Positions 8,959 to 17,191 of a stretch of 64,000 nucleotides of DNA are shown here, in pieces. Each line of letters opens with the position of its first letter. Positions within the stretch are counted from its first letter, which is position 1. The notes below the pieces were generated by a model that did no database searches, was not told the DNA's origin, and worked only from the letters and a program-made list of their open reading frames with translations. A program made the translations under genes and the position numbers. Source of the DNA: an uncultured Clostridia bacterium (GTDB lineage Bacteria > Bacillota > Clostridia > Oscillospirales > Ruminococcaceae); assembly GCA_948473085.1 (NCBI GenBank), contig CAOKWH010000005.1, positions 1 through 64,000 on the forward strand, in the 5' to 3' direction.

Positions 8959-8988
8959 CGGCACACCCAGCAGCAAGGAGGAAAACCC

Positions 8989-9564
8989 ATGGAGGAAAAC
9001 ACTGTTATACAAGCCACAGAGCCTAAGGAAACACCCATTTACACCGCCCGGTTCCAGCTCACCCCCAACGCCTACACCCAGCTGAACTTTATTGTCCAGC
9101 AGCGCACCCTGAAAAAGCGGCGGCTCACCACCATTGCGCTGGCCTTTGCCTTCACCCTTCTCTATGGGCTGCTCAGCGCCATCCCGCTGCCAACGCTGCT
9201 CCTGCTGCTGGGCACCGAGGCGCTGGTGATAGTACCCATCAGCACACTGATGGACCGCCAGATGCTGGGCTACTATGCCCGCCGCAGCGAAAAAATGTCC
9301 CCGGCCGCCCTGACCGAGCAGCACTTTGCCTTTTATGAAAACCGCTTTTGCCACATCAGCTCCGGCACAGAGAGCACCCTTGCCTACCCCCAGCTCAAAT
9401 CCATCGCCCGCACCCAGGACTATCTGGCTTTGTTTTTGGACGAGCGCAACGCCTATCTGGTGCTGGGGGATGCAGCCGGCTGCGGCACCGATGCCCTGGC
9501 GGCCTTTTTACAGCAGAAAACCGGCCTGCCCCTGGAAATATACCTGCAAAAGAAGAAAAAATAA
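8989..9564 (+). CDS. YcxB-like membrane protein
   Basis: A 191-residue protein with two adjacent membrane segments (about residues 46-85, TIALAFAFTLLYGLL and LPTLLLLLGTEALVIVPI). A soluble C-terminal domain then resembles the YcxB-like family (FYENRFCHISSGTESTLAYPQLKSI and LALFLDERNAYLV), a PH-like beta fold of unknown function. AAGGAGG precedes the ATG. It is the second gene after the papain-fold protein and is followed directly by a terminator. Function beyond membrane location is not visible. Confidence 0.7.
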   Translation: MEENTVIQATEPKETPIYTARFQLTPNAYTQLNFIVQQRTLKKRRLTTIALAFAFTLLYGLLSAIPLPTLLLLLGTEALVIVPISTLMDRQMLGYYARRSEKMSPAALTEQHFAFYENRFCHISSGTESTLAYPQLKSIARTQDYLALFLDERNAYLVLGDAAGCGTDALAAFLQQKTGLPLEIYLQKKKK

Positions 9565-9568
9565 AAAA

Positions 9569-9612
9569 ACATGGGCGGCTCTGCCAAAAGCAGCGGCCGC
9601 CCATGTTTTTTC
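9569..9612 (+). terminator. Intrinsic terminator
   Basis: The stem ACATGGGCGGC (9569-9579) / GCCGCCCATGT (596-606 of the same kilobase, i.e. 9596-9606) is followed by TTTTTT. It closes the 8212-9564 unit. Confidence 0.85.
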
Positions 9613-9698
9613 CCCGTTCCCACCCTTGCGGTGGCCGGCAATGTCCGGTAATAACAATGAGTGATAACAATACATGTATACACCATTGGGGCATAACA

Positions 9699-9785
9699 AT
9701 GCTGGAGGATTCGAACCTCGGCGCCTGCCCTTGGGCGCTATCCACAAGTGCGACTTGCGCTGTCGCCGCGTGACATTCCACCTGC
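9699..9785 (-). ncRNA. tRNA-like element of unclear identity
   Basis: On the minus strand three consecutive hairpins appear: GCGAC-7 nt-GTCGC, GCGCC-8 nt-GGCGC, and a T-arm-like GAGGTTCGAATCCTC. The last is almost exactly a tRNA T-arm. A convincing 7-bp acceptor stem is missing (only AATGT/GCATT pairs), and no anticodon arm with U33 is found. It could be a decayed tRNA, an unusual tRNA or a chance structure. The adjacent 9649-9701 has three copies of an ATAACAAT motif. Confidence 0.25.
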
Positions 9786-9805
9786 CCCCGCTACCTGCTG
9801 TTTTT

Positions 9806-10264
9806 TTATTCCATCAAGTCGGTGACCCAGTTGGTGGCCTGCAGGCGGTTATCCAGCAGGCGCAGCTCCTTGGCCATGCCGTCAATCTCGGCCTGCCACG
9901 CGGCAACCGAAATGGTTGGTACTATTTTTATCTCGGTGTTCCTGGCCCGGTGGGCGGCCTGGCTGCCGGCGCGTACAATCTCCTTATACAGGTGCAGCTT
10001 GAGGGTCAGGGCGTCCTTTTTGGCTATCAGTTCGGTTAAGGTTTTCCCATCTTCCATCCGGGTTTCACAGTTGGTCCGGTTGATGGCGGCAATCAGGTAG
10101 GCCAGGCGCGCCAGCGCCCCATCCAGTTCCCGCTTCAGGGCCTCCGGGGCCTCTGCCGGCCGTTCCCTCTCCTGCACCAGTACATTGTTGCTCAGGCGGC
10201 TTCTCAGCTGCTCGATATTCCGGTTCAGGTCGGCCCGTTCCTGCAATGCTTCGGCAAGTTTCAT
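9806..10264 (-). CDS. DIP1984 family protein
   Basis: A 152-residue, mostly helical protein. It matches the DIP1984 (septicolysin-like) family: LAEALQERADLNRNIEQLRSRL at the start, then the conserved INRTN region and LTELIAKKDAL. A biological role is not established for the family. Two ATGs are adjacent (10267 and 10264); the second is 6 nt from GGAGGG and is preferred. It lies 11 bp downstream of the DUF6881 gene on the same strand, so the two are likely co-transcribed. Confidence 0.8.
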   Translation of the reverse strand: MKLAEALQERADLNRNIEQLRSRLSNNVLVQERERPAEAPEALKRELDGALARLAYLIAAINRTNCETRMEDGKTLTELIAKKDALTLKLHLYKEIVRAGSQAAHRARNTEIKIVPTISVAAWQAEIDGMAKELRLLDNRLQATNWVTDLME

Positions 10265-10275
10265 CATTATCCCTC

Positions 10276-10581
10276 CTATTTGGCCTGTTCAGGCTCCTCT
10301 TCGGCATAGAACCGGTGGTTCCACACCCCTTCAAATTCCTCACCGCTTATCCGGCAGGCAGAAATTTCTTCCCCCCATATCCGGGCATTCAGTTCCTCCA
10401 CTGTGGGGATCGGCGCTACCTCTATCGCGTCAGCGTAAAGATCCGGTATATTTCTTGTGCTGCCATCCGGGAAAATATCAATCGACCGGGCTGCCAGCCG
10501 TTCCTTTGGTTCCACTTCATACAGGATTATCACCGGCTCCCCTATCAGGGTATGCTTCCAGTACAATTTGATATAGTCCAT
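10276..10581 (-). CDS. DUF6881-like protein
   Basis: A 101-residue soluble protein starting MDYIKLYWKHTLIGEPVIILYEV. It has the pattern of DUF6881 proteins: an opening beta strand with a Trp, then EPVxxxYE, then a strand with the word IDIFPDG. These small proteins are often found singly near toxin-immunity or accessory genes, but no function is assigned. GAGGGG precedes the ATG. First gene of a two-gene unit with the DIP1984 gene. Confidence 0.6.
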   Translation of the reverse strand: MDYIKLYWKHTLIGEPVIILYEVEPKERLAARSIDIFPDGSTRNIPDLYADAIEVAPIPTVEELNARIWGEEISACRISGEEFEGVWNHRFYAEEEPEQAK

Positions 10582-10773
10582 TCGCTTCCCCTCAATGCTT
10601 GTAATGCCTTTATTATAAAATATCTCTCCTCCATTTGCAAGCGTGTTTGGGTAGTCCCCTCCATCCTATATAGAAAGAGGCGCCAGCACCTCCTTGAGCG
10701 AAAGTCGGCTGCTATTGAAATCCCCCTATGCCGGTGCTATACTAAAATTTATACAACAGCCAGGAGTATTGCC

Positions 10774-11799
10774 ATGAAAAAATTGACGAAATCCTGGCTT
10801 TTTGACCGGGTTACAGCCGGGCTTCTGACAGCGGCGCTGCTGCTTTCCGGCTGTTCCGGTGAGCGGGGAACCCCCCAGCAGAGCCGGCCGGACAGCGCTG
10901 CCCACATCGCCTACCCCGAACTGCTCCCGGAGGGGTATGCCGGCAGCGAGCTGGCCAGCCTGGCCGAGGAGTGCAACGCCCTGCTGACTGCCGGTGAAGC
11001 CGTTATGGAGGCGGACTATGTGCGCCAGGCCATTGCAGACTTTCAGGGCGGCAAAACAGCCGACCTCCATGTCCTTTGCCTGTACAGCAACGGCAACTAC
11101 TACGGCACCCGCTTTTATTATGAGGAAAACGGCCAGCTTACCTTCCAGGTACTCAATGAGCTTTGGGAAAGCGGGACACAGGAGGAGGTTCCCTCTCACT
11201 CGGTCTGCAACTTTTATCTGACCGACTACGGCTATCTGGTCTACCAGACCGAACCCCACTATGAACCAACCGGCTATAAACTCATCAACGACCGGGACCT
11301 CTACCCCAATGCGGAGGAACGGGACGCCCTTTATCAAACCTATATTGCCCCCATTGCCTACACAGCCATGTTCCGGGATTGGCAAAGCGCCCAGGAACTG
11401 AACCTGTTGTTCCTGTGTGAGGATATCTGCCGCTATGAGGGGAAGGGTTTTTCTTCCCCGGAGGACTATATCTGGCTGGTGCCCGATGTGGCCGCCACCC
11501 TCTCCCGCTACTTTGAGGGGATAACCGAGGAGGTGGTGGTTGCCGCCGCCAAGCGCTATGACAACGATGACACCCAGTGCTACTACCCGGAGGAAAACAG
11601 CATCCACTACGAAGGCGGCCGGGGCGGCGGGCCTTTCTGCCTGCGCATTACCCAGTGGGAGCGGGAGGGCAGCCTGCTAAAAATCCACTACCAGCGCTAC
11701 GACTATATCACCGGCAACCCGGACAGCGCCTATATCCTGACCATCGAGGACCGGGAGGACGGCGGTTTTACCTACCGCTCCAACCTCCAGGCAGAATAG
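10774..11799 (+). CDS. Hypothetical lipoprotein, 341 aa
   Basis: Lipoprotein signal: KKLTK at the N-terminus, a hydrophobic core and LLLSGC with Cys near residue 27. The mature part is acidic and rich in Tyr and Trp, with no motif that I recognise. CAGGAG lies 7 nt upstream of the ATG. It is a single gene closed by the terminator at 11803-11842. Location on the outer membrane leaflet is inferred from the lipobox; the function is unknown. Confidence 0.7.
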   Translation: MKKLTKSWLFDRVTAGLLTAALLLSGCSGERGTPQQSRPDSAAHIAYPELLPEGYAGSELASLAEECNALLTAGEAVMEADYVRQAIADFQGGKTADLHVLCLYSNGNYYGTRFYYEENGQLTFQVLNELWESGTQEEVPSHSVCNFYLTDYGYLVYQTEPHYEPTGYKLINDRDLYPNAEERDALYQTYIAPIAYTAMFRDWQSAQELNLLFLCEDICRYEGKGFSSPEDYIWLVPDVAATLSRYFEGITEEVVVAAAKRYDNDDTQCYYPEENSIHYEGGRGGGPFCLRITQWEREGSLLKIHYQRYDYITGNPDSAYILTIEDREDGGFTYRSNLQAE

Positions 11800-11802
11800 A
11801 AG

Positions 11803-11842
11803 AACAGGGTGCAAGCCATACGGCCTGCACCCTGTTTTTTTA
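11803..11842. terminator. Intrinsic terminator between convergent genes
   Basis: The stem ACAGGGTGCAAGCC / GGCCTGCACCCTGT is followed on the plus strand by TTTTTTT. It separates the lipoprotein gene from the leftward radical SAM gene. Confidence 0.8.
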
Positions 11843-12718
11843 AAAGAGGCTGAGCTGTTCCCCATAGCCCTGCCGGGAGGCGGCAATAATCCCCCGCATA
11901 TCGGTGAGCAGCCCCAACCGGGCCGATTCCTCCTGGCAGAGCTCCCACAGCGCCTTGGCGCCGGGCGCCGGGCAGTGGTATCTGCCGCCATACCGCCGCT
12001 GATAGCGGGCGCTGAAGCCGGGATACTCCCGGTCCAAAGCGGCATAGAAATACTCCCGCTGCCCCTCCCGCATGGTCAGGCCGGGATAGGTGTACACAAA
12101 CCGGGCCCCGGCTGCCGCCGCCCGGTGAATCAGCTCCCGGATATTCTCCCGGCTGTCGGTGATGCCGGGCAGCACCGGCATCAGCAGCAGCCCGGTGAAC
12201 AGCCCTGCCCCAGCCAGTTGCTCCATGGCCGCAAACCGGCGGGCAGTGGAGGGGGCATGGGGTTCAATCTTGGCGGCGGTTTCCTCATCCGCGGCGGTGA
12301 TGCTAAACTTCACCAGCACCGGCATCTGCTCTGCAATGTCCGATAAAATGTCCCTATCCCGGACAATCAGGTCGCTTTTGGTGTCCACCGCCGCCCCAAA
12401 GCCATAGGCCCACAGCAGCTCCAGAGCATGCCGGGTCAACTTCAGCTGCTGTTCAAAAGGGTTGTAAGGGTCGCTCATGGCGCCGGTGGCCACCACCCCT
12501 TTCTGCACTTTTCGGCGCAGGTCCCCCCGGATAATCTCCAGGGCGTTTTCCTTGACCTTTACAGTATCAAAGTCCGGGTTGCGGTAACAGCTGCTGCGGC
12601 TGTCACAGTAGATGCAGCCGTGGCAGCACCCCCGGTAGATGTTCATATTATAGCGGGCGCCGAACCATTCCTCGCTTTTGGTGCGGGTTACAATGGTTTT
12701 AGCCGGGATACTCTGCAT
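11840..12718 (-). CDS. SPL-family radical SAM protein
   Basis: A 292-residue radical SAM enzyme. The CX3CX2C cluster motif is CCHGCIYC with Cys31, Cys35 and Cys38, within NIYRGCCHGCIYCDSR. This signature belongs to the spore-photoproduct-lyase-like radical SAM group often annotated as SPL family or Rv2578c family. ATGAMSDPYNPFEQ and VKFSITAADEE are further conserved parts of the barrel. True spore photoproduct lyases are longer and carry a downstream catalytic Cys, so the reaction here is not known; nucleic-acid repair or modification is a guess. It is likely part of the leftward run 14213-11840, 27 bp after the Imm1-like gene. Confidence 0.85.
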   Translation of the reverse strand: MQSIPAKTIVTRTKSEEWFGARYNMNIYRGCCHGCIYCDSRSSCYRNPDFDTVKVKENALEIIRGDLRRKVQKGVVATGAMSDPYNPFEQQLKLTRHALELLWAYGFGAAVDTKSDLIVRDRDILSDIAEQMPVLVKFSITAADEETAAKIEPHAPSTARRFAAMEQLAGAGLFTGLLLMPVLPGITDSRENIRELIHRAAAAGARFVYTYPGLTMREGQREYFYAALDREYPGFSARYQRRYGGRYHCPAPGAKALWELCQEESARLGLLTDMRGIIAASRQGYGEQLSLF

Positions 12719-12745
12719 AAGCCCCTCCTGCCGGGTACATTTTTC

Positions 12746-13237
12746 TCAAAAAAGCGAATAGGCCCAGTCAATTCCCGGATAGAGCTTGCCTGTCCGGATA
12801 AAGTACTCCACCGCCCTGACACCGGCCTGCATATCTGTAATGGCCTGGATTTTGGGGATGGGGGATTGGCCGCCGCTGTCCATTGATGTATAGACCTCGC
12901 CATCGGAAAAATCCATCTCCTCCACCCGGTGGATGGTATCTGCAAAATCGGGGTTGTAGGAGTAATAGTTCTCATTCCCCTCAAAGCTGCAGCCCAGGGA
13001 CAGCCATTCCCCGTCGGAAACCACTTCCATCCAGTCGCATTCCCCGTCGGGGTCCAAAAACAGATAGACCCCAATGCCTTTGGGCACCTCTTTTAGGATC
13101 TTTGCAATCAAATCCGGTGTGATGTCCCCCTCCTCAAAGGTTCCGCCATAGGGGTAATACTCGATATGCTTGACTGCAACTGCGTCTGGGTCAAAGGGCG
13201 GGATGCTGTCCTGTTTGGGGATAATTGCAAATTCCAT
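12746..13237 (-). CDS. Imm1-like protein
   Basis: A 163-residue acidic soluble protein. The C-terminal part (AITDMQAGVRAVEYFIRTGKL...IDW) resembles the end of Imm1-family immunity proteins of polymorphic toxin systems, where an alpha helix plus FLxTG and a terminal Trp are conserved. The middle strand DGEWLSLGCSFEGN fits the beta part of that fold. No toxin gene is visible beside it. AGGAGAAGATC precedes the start. It lies 25 bp downstream of the formylglycine-enzyme-like gene and is probably co-transcribed with it. Confidence 0.5.
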   Translation of the reverse strand: MEFAIIPKQDSIPPFDPDAVAVKHIEYYPYGGTFEEGDITPDLIAKILKEVPKGIGVYLFLDPDGECDWMEVVSDGEWLSLGCSFEGNENYYSYNPDFADTIHRVEEMDFSDGEVYTSMDSGGQSPIPKIQAITDMQAGVRAVEYFIRTGKLYPGIDWAYSLF

Positions 13238-13262
13238 GATCTTCTCCTCCTAAAAATCCGGG

Positions 13263-14213
13263 TTACGGCAGCCGGATAATCCGCCGATAGCAGTAGTAGT
13301 TTTTGGACAGGCTGCCAAGGTTATGGGCCGCTTCCCGGTAGAAAGCAGAGTAACAGGGCAGCACATGGATGGGCCCATCTCCGCCGCAGAGCGAACAACC
13401 GCCGTCCCCACCCTTTGTATACTCGATATTGTCAATAATCTCCATCCGGTAGGAATCGTAGGCCAGGAACAGGCCCAGCATATTCGGGCGCTCCAATATG
13501 CTGCCCTCTATCTCCTGACGGTTGCTGACTGCCCCCACATTGTATATCTCGTCCCGCACCTCACTGAGGGCGTCGCCCCAGCGGTACAGGGTGCGGGCGC
13601 CGCCGTTGCAGAGGTATTCCCACTCGTCCTCGGTGGCCAATGTAAAGGGGCCCGCCTTGAGGAGCTCCACCGCCTGGGGCAGCGAATGCAAATCCTCCTC
13701 AATGTAGCGGCTGTCCACCTCCACCAGCATATCGCCAATATCGGCCGTGCGCAGCGGGGACAGGCACTGGGACAGCTTTTCGTTCCACTTTGCCAAAAAA
13801 TCTTCCCAGCCTGTGCAGCCGCTTTCTTTTTGCTCTTCCTCATAATTTTGCAGCTCTTCTGCCAGGTTCTGGCGCAGTTCCTCTATCTTTTCGGTATTCC
13901 CGGCTGCTTTTTCCATCTGCTTCTGGTAGTATTCCTTCAAATCCTCCATGGTATCCTGATAGTAATCCTGCCCCAGGGCGCACTCCTCCCGCAGGCACTC
14001 CAGCACCCCTTCGCCCAGGGGGCACTGCTGGACATCCCAGCCCAAAACCACATTTTTCTGCCCGGCCACATAGACAAACTGGCTCCCCTGGTATTCGAGC
14101 AGCCAGGTTTCCCGCTCTATCCCATTCATGCCGGTATGAATCGCCTTAGTAAACTGAAAATCCATCCCCAGCGCCTCAATACGCCGGCGGACAGCGTCCA
14201 ATGCCTCTGACAT
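13263..14213 (-). CDS. Protein with a C-terminal formylglycine-generating-enzyme-like domain
   Basis: A 316-residue soluble protein. Residues 84-130 look like a charged coiled coil. The C-terminal half has LATEDEWEYLCNGG (192-205), TLYRWGD and a KGGDGGCSLCGG stretch (267-278) with Cys273 and Cys276, then FYREA. EWEY-x-C-GG and RWGD are typical of the SUMF1/FGE-sulfatase fold. The Cys pair sits about where FGE enzymes keep catalytic thiols but has different spacing. Related stand-alone proteins occur in Actinobacteria. Whether it oxidises anything or is a binding or immunity-like protein is open. Leads the leftward run with the Imm1-like and radical SAM genes. Confidence 0.6.
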   Translation of the reverse strand: MSEALDAVRRRIEALGMDFQFTKAIHTGMNGIERETWLLEYQGSQFVYVAGQKNVVLGWDVQQCPLGEGVLECLREECALGQDYYQDTMEDLKEYYQKQMEKAAGNTEKIEELRQNLAEELQNYEEEQKESGCTGWEDFLAKWNEKLSQCLSPLRTADIGDMLVEVDSRYIEEDLHSLPQAVELLKAGPFTLATEDEWEYLCNGGARTLYRWGDALSEVRDEIYNVGAVSNRQEIEGSILERPNMLGLFLAYDSYRMEIIDNIEYTKGGDGGCSLCGGDGPIHVLPCYSAFYREAAHNLGSLSKNYYCYRRIIRLP

Positions 14214-14384
14214 TTTAGTCCCTTCTTTACTTTTGTTTTATAAAAAACTCCCGGCGGCGGGCCCAAAAGCCGCGGGTTTTGCCTTTATTATAGAATAATT
14301 GCCCGGCCTTTACAATATACAAGCCCTGTTCTCCTTTTCCCGACGGCAGAAAGCTGAAAACAGCCCTGTCCTCTCTATCATCCC

Positions 14385-14852
14385 TTAAACTGTTGGAATT
14401 GTGCCAGCATAGGCCTCTGCCCGTTTCAGCAAAGGGCCTTTGGCACCCATTGTAAACGCAATATTGCTGCTGCGAATGGATAGCAGCTGCATGCCCGGTT
14501 TTAGCTGTAAAAAGCCCATGCACTCCCCATTTAGAACAATGCGTCCGGTGCCGGAAATGGGCAGCCAGCAATAGTGCCGCCCCTTGTATCGGATAAACCT
14601 GCCCGGCGGCAGCTGATACTGCTGTAAGCCTGTGTTTTCGGTTAAAATATGGCCCAGCAAAGATGGTTGCAGCAGCCCTTTTCTTGTAACACAAAACCCA
14701 CCTGTGCTTTTACTGCCAGTGAATAGGTACACCTTCTCTTCGATGGTAATCTGGTATTCCTCTACAGCCTGCGCCGGGATTTGGATGGCTCCATCCCCCC
14801 CGACAACCGATTTGCCAAAAACGAATTTTCCACCCTTGTTCATCTGCGGCAT
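14385..14852 (-). CDS. SpoVT/AbrB-like protein
   Basis: A 155-residue protein. The N-terminal 60 residues (GKFVFGKSVVGGDGAIQIP, then EYQITIEEKVYLFTGSK) follow the swapped-hairpin pattern of AbrB/SpoVT/MazE DNA-binding proteins: strand, G-x-I-x-IP, helix and a second strand. The C-terminal half is beta-rich and unassigned. The start at 14852 has AAGGGGG at a good distance; a second in-frame ATG lies three codons on. A DNA-binding role is inferred from the fold only. The flanking 14214-14384 is noncoding. Confidence 0.5.
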   Translation of the reverse strand: MPQMNKGGKFVFGKSVVGGDGAIQIPAQAVEEYQITIEEKVYLFTGSKSTGGFCVTRKGLLQPSLLGHILTENTGLQQYQLPPGRFIRYKGRHYCWLPISGTGRIVLNGECMGFLQLKPGMQLLSIRSSNIAFTMGAKGPLLKRAEAYAGTIPTV

Positions 14853-14884
14853 GGTATCCCCCTTAAAACGCGCGTTTCACCCAA

Positions 14885-14923
14885 CAAAAAGGGATGAAAG
14901 CCCAACGGCTTCATCCCTTTTTG
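14885..14923. terminator. Bidirectional terminator
   Basis: The stem AAAAAGGGATGAA (14886-14898) / TTCATCCCTTTTT (14910-14922) carries A- and T-runs within the arms. It closes the leftward hydrogenase operon after the GNAT gene and lies upstream of the SpoVT-like gene. Confidence 0.8.
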
Positions 14924-14942
14924 CAGCTTTTTCCCTATCCGG

Positions 14943-15410
14943 TTACTGATCTTTTTGCAGGCAGTCGATGGTAAAGGGGTAGAACCCAAAGCTCTGGTAC
15001 AGGCGCAGGGCTGCATCATTGCCATAGGTCACGCACAGCTTCCGGTCGCGTATACCGTTTACATCCAGGCAGGACAGCGCCAGCTGGAACAGCTTGCGGC
15101 CCATCCCCTGGCCCCGGTATTCCTCCCGCAGGTAGAGCATCTCAATCTCCCCGGAGGATTCTTCCCGGTTGTAGGTAGCAGTGACAAAACCAGCGTCGGT
15201 TTGGGTGTCGGCATCCACCAGTACAGCCGTATACAGTTCGGCGCCGCTGGCCAGCTTTTCCCGGAGGAACCCCTTGCGTATTTCAAAGTCAAAGGTGCCA
15301 TAATACTCCTTAAAGTAAGGGGAATTATCGGCATTGGCCTCAATCAGCTTTTGCCACAGGGGGCGGATCCGGTCAATCTCCCCCATACCCACCTTTTCAA
15401 TCTCAAACAT
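14943..15410 (-). CDS. GNAT family N-acetyltransferase
   Basis: A 155-residue acetyltransferase. The acetyl-CoA loop is YLREEYRGQGMGRKLFQLAL (motif A, R/Q-x-x-G-x-G/A) followed by NDAALRLYQSFGFYP (motif B). The acceptor substrate is unknown. AAAGGACG precedes the ATG, and the gene begins 18 bp after the hydA stop on the same strand, so it is the last gene of the hydrogenase transcript before the 14885-14923 terminator. That linkage may be incidental or may point to protein acetylation coupled to redox state. Confidence 0.88.
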   Translation of the reverse strand: MFEIEKVGMGEIDRIRPLWQKLIEANADNSPYFKEYYGTFDFEIRKGFLREKLASGAELYTAVLVDADTQTDAGFVTATYNREESSGEIEMLYLREEYRGQGMGRKLFQLALSCLDVNGIRDRKLCVTYGNDAALRLYQSFGFYPFTIDCLQKDQ

Positions 15411-15428
15411 TTTGTCGTCCTTTCTATC

Positions 15429-17177
15429 TTAGAACCGGCTTCTCTCGCTGTAATGGGTATGCAGCACTTCGTGGGCCTTGTGGCTGCCGGGCTCCCCGAA
15501 GAACTCCTTATACAGCTCTTGGATGGCCGGGTTCTCGTGGCTCTTGCGCAGGGCCTTGCCGGCATCGTCGGCATACAGGCCGGCTGCACGCAGGGCGCGC
15601 AGGTCATAGAAGTTGTGCACCTCGGCCGGCTGCACCGGCTGGCCGCCGCCGTTTACACAGCCGCCGGGACAACCCATAATTTCGATGAAGTCGTACTTCT
15701 TCTCGCCGCTCTTAACGCTTTCCAGCACCTTCTTGGCATTGGCAAGGCCGGAAGTGACGGCCACACGCAGCTCCAAATCACCAATGTGGTAGGTGGCTTC
15801 CTTGATGGCGGCAACGCCGCGCACTTCCTCAAAGTTAATCTTCTTCATCTCGCCGCCGGTGAGCCAATCGGCTGCTGTACGCAGGGCGGCCTCCATTACG
15901 CCGCCGGTGGCGCCAAAGATGGAGCCCGCGCCGGTGGAGATGCCCAGAGGAGTGTCAAACTCGCTGTCCGGCAGGTGGGCAAAGTTGATGCCCGCCCGCT
16001 CGATCATACGGGCCAGCTCCCGGGTGGTGATGGCCACATCCACATCGGCAATGCCCTCGCCGGCAGCGGACTGGTCCTCACGCTTTGTTTCAAACTTCTT
16101 GGCTGTACAGGGCATAACGCCTACTACAAAAATATCCTTGGGATCCAGGCCCATCTTCTGGGCATACCAGGTTTTGGCTACAGCGCCAAACATCTGCTGG
16201 GGGCTCTTGCAGCTGGACAGGTTGGGGATAAACTCGGGGTAGTAATGCTCGCAGTATTCCACCCAGCCGGGAGAACAGGAGGTAATCATCGGCAGCGCTC
16301 CGCCGTTCTTCACCCGCTCGATAAACTCGGTGGCCTCCTCTACAATGGTGAGGTCGGCGGCAAAGTCGGTGTCATACACGGCGTTAAAGCCCAGGCGCCG
16401 CAGGGCGGACACCATTTTGCCTGTAACATTGGTGCCAATGGGCATTTCAAAGGCCTCGCCCAGTGTTACCCGGATGGAAGGGGCTGTCTGAACAATAACA
16501 TGCTTGCTCGGGTCGGCCAAAGCCTTCCAAACCTCGTCGGTATCGTCCTTTTCGGCAATGGCGCCAGTGGGGCAGGCCACGATGCACTGCCCGCAGGATA
16601 CGCAGGCTACATCCCCCAAATTCTGCTCAAAGGCACAGCCGATGTGGGTCTTAAAGCCGCGGTCGTTGGGGCCGATGACGCCAATGCCCTGCAGCTTGGA
16701 ACAGGCAGCCACACAGCGCCGGCAGAGGATGCACTTGTTGTTATCCCGGTACATATGTACAGCGGTATCGTCCACTTCGTAGCGGATATCCTCGCCCTGG
16801 TAGTAGTTTTCGTCCTCCACCTTAAACTCCCGGCAGAGCCGCTGCAGCTCGCAGGAACCGGCCCGGACACAGGTCAGGCACTTCTTGTCATGGGTGGAGA
16901 GAATCAGCTCCAGCGTTCTCTTCCTGGATTCAAACACCTTGGGGGAGGAGGTGAGGATCTGCATCCCTTCGGCCACCGGGTATACACAGGCGCCCACCAG
17001 GTTTTTGGCCCCTACCACTTCCACCACGCAGATACGGCAGGCGCCAATTTCGTTGATATCCTTGAGGAAGCAGAGGGTGGGGATGTGAATTCCCGCATAT
17101 CGGGCAGCTTCCAGAATGGTACTGCCCACAGGCACACTGTACGGCGCGCCGTTGATTTTTATATTTACCATATCCAT
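15429..17177 (-). CDS. hydA: [FeFe] hydrogenase catalytic subunit (HydA-type, group A)
   Basis: A 582-residue catalytic subunit of a multimeric, probably electron-bifurcating hydrogenase that makes or uses H2 in the cytoplasm. In order: an N-terminal [2Fe-2S] ferredoxin domain (GACRICVVEV), a His-Cys3 [4Fe-4S] site (HDKKCLTCVRAGSCELQRLC), two [4Fe-4S] clusters (NKCILCRRCVAAC and VSCGQCIVACP), then the H-cluster domain with TSCSPGW, MPCTAKK and MGCPGGC. These three H-cluster motifs carry the four Cys ligands. The short C-terminal small-subunit-like segment is present. Ribosome site weak (GTAGG). Follows hydB by 14 bp. The partner subunits hydB and hydC complete a HydABC-type complex that would use ferredoxin from PFOR and NADH together. 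Confidence 0.96.
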   Translation of the reverse strand: MDMVNIKINGAPYSVPVGSTILEAARYAGIHIPTLCFLKDINEIGACRICVVEVVGAKNLVGACVYPVAEGMQILTSSPKVFESRKRTLELILSTHDKKCLTCVRAGSCELQRLCREFKVEDENYYQGEDIRYEVDDTAVHMYRDNNKCILCRRCVAACSKLQGIGVIGPNDRGFKTHIGCAFEQNLGDVACVSCGQCIVACPTGAIAEKDDTDEVWKALADPSKHVIVQTAPSIRVTLGEAFEMPIGTNVTGKMVSALRRLGFNAVYDTDFAADLTIVEEATEFIERVKNGGALPMITSCSPGWVEYCEHYYPEFIPNLSSCKSPQQMFGAVAKTWYAQKMGLDPKDIFVVGVMPCTAKKFETKREDQSAAGEGIADVDVAITTRELARMIERAGINFAHLPDSEFDTPLGISTGAGSIFGATGGVMEAALRTAADWLTGGEMKKINFEEVRGVAAIKEATYHIGDLELRVAVTSGLANAKKVLESVKSGEKKYDFIEIMGCPGGCVNGGGQPVQPAEVHNFYDLRALRAAGLYADDAGKALRKSHENPAIQELYKEFFGEPGSHKAHEVLHTHYSERSRF

Positions 17178-17191
17178 ATCGATTGCTCAAC

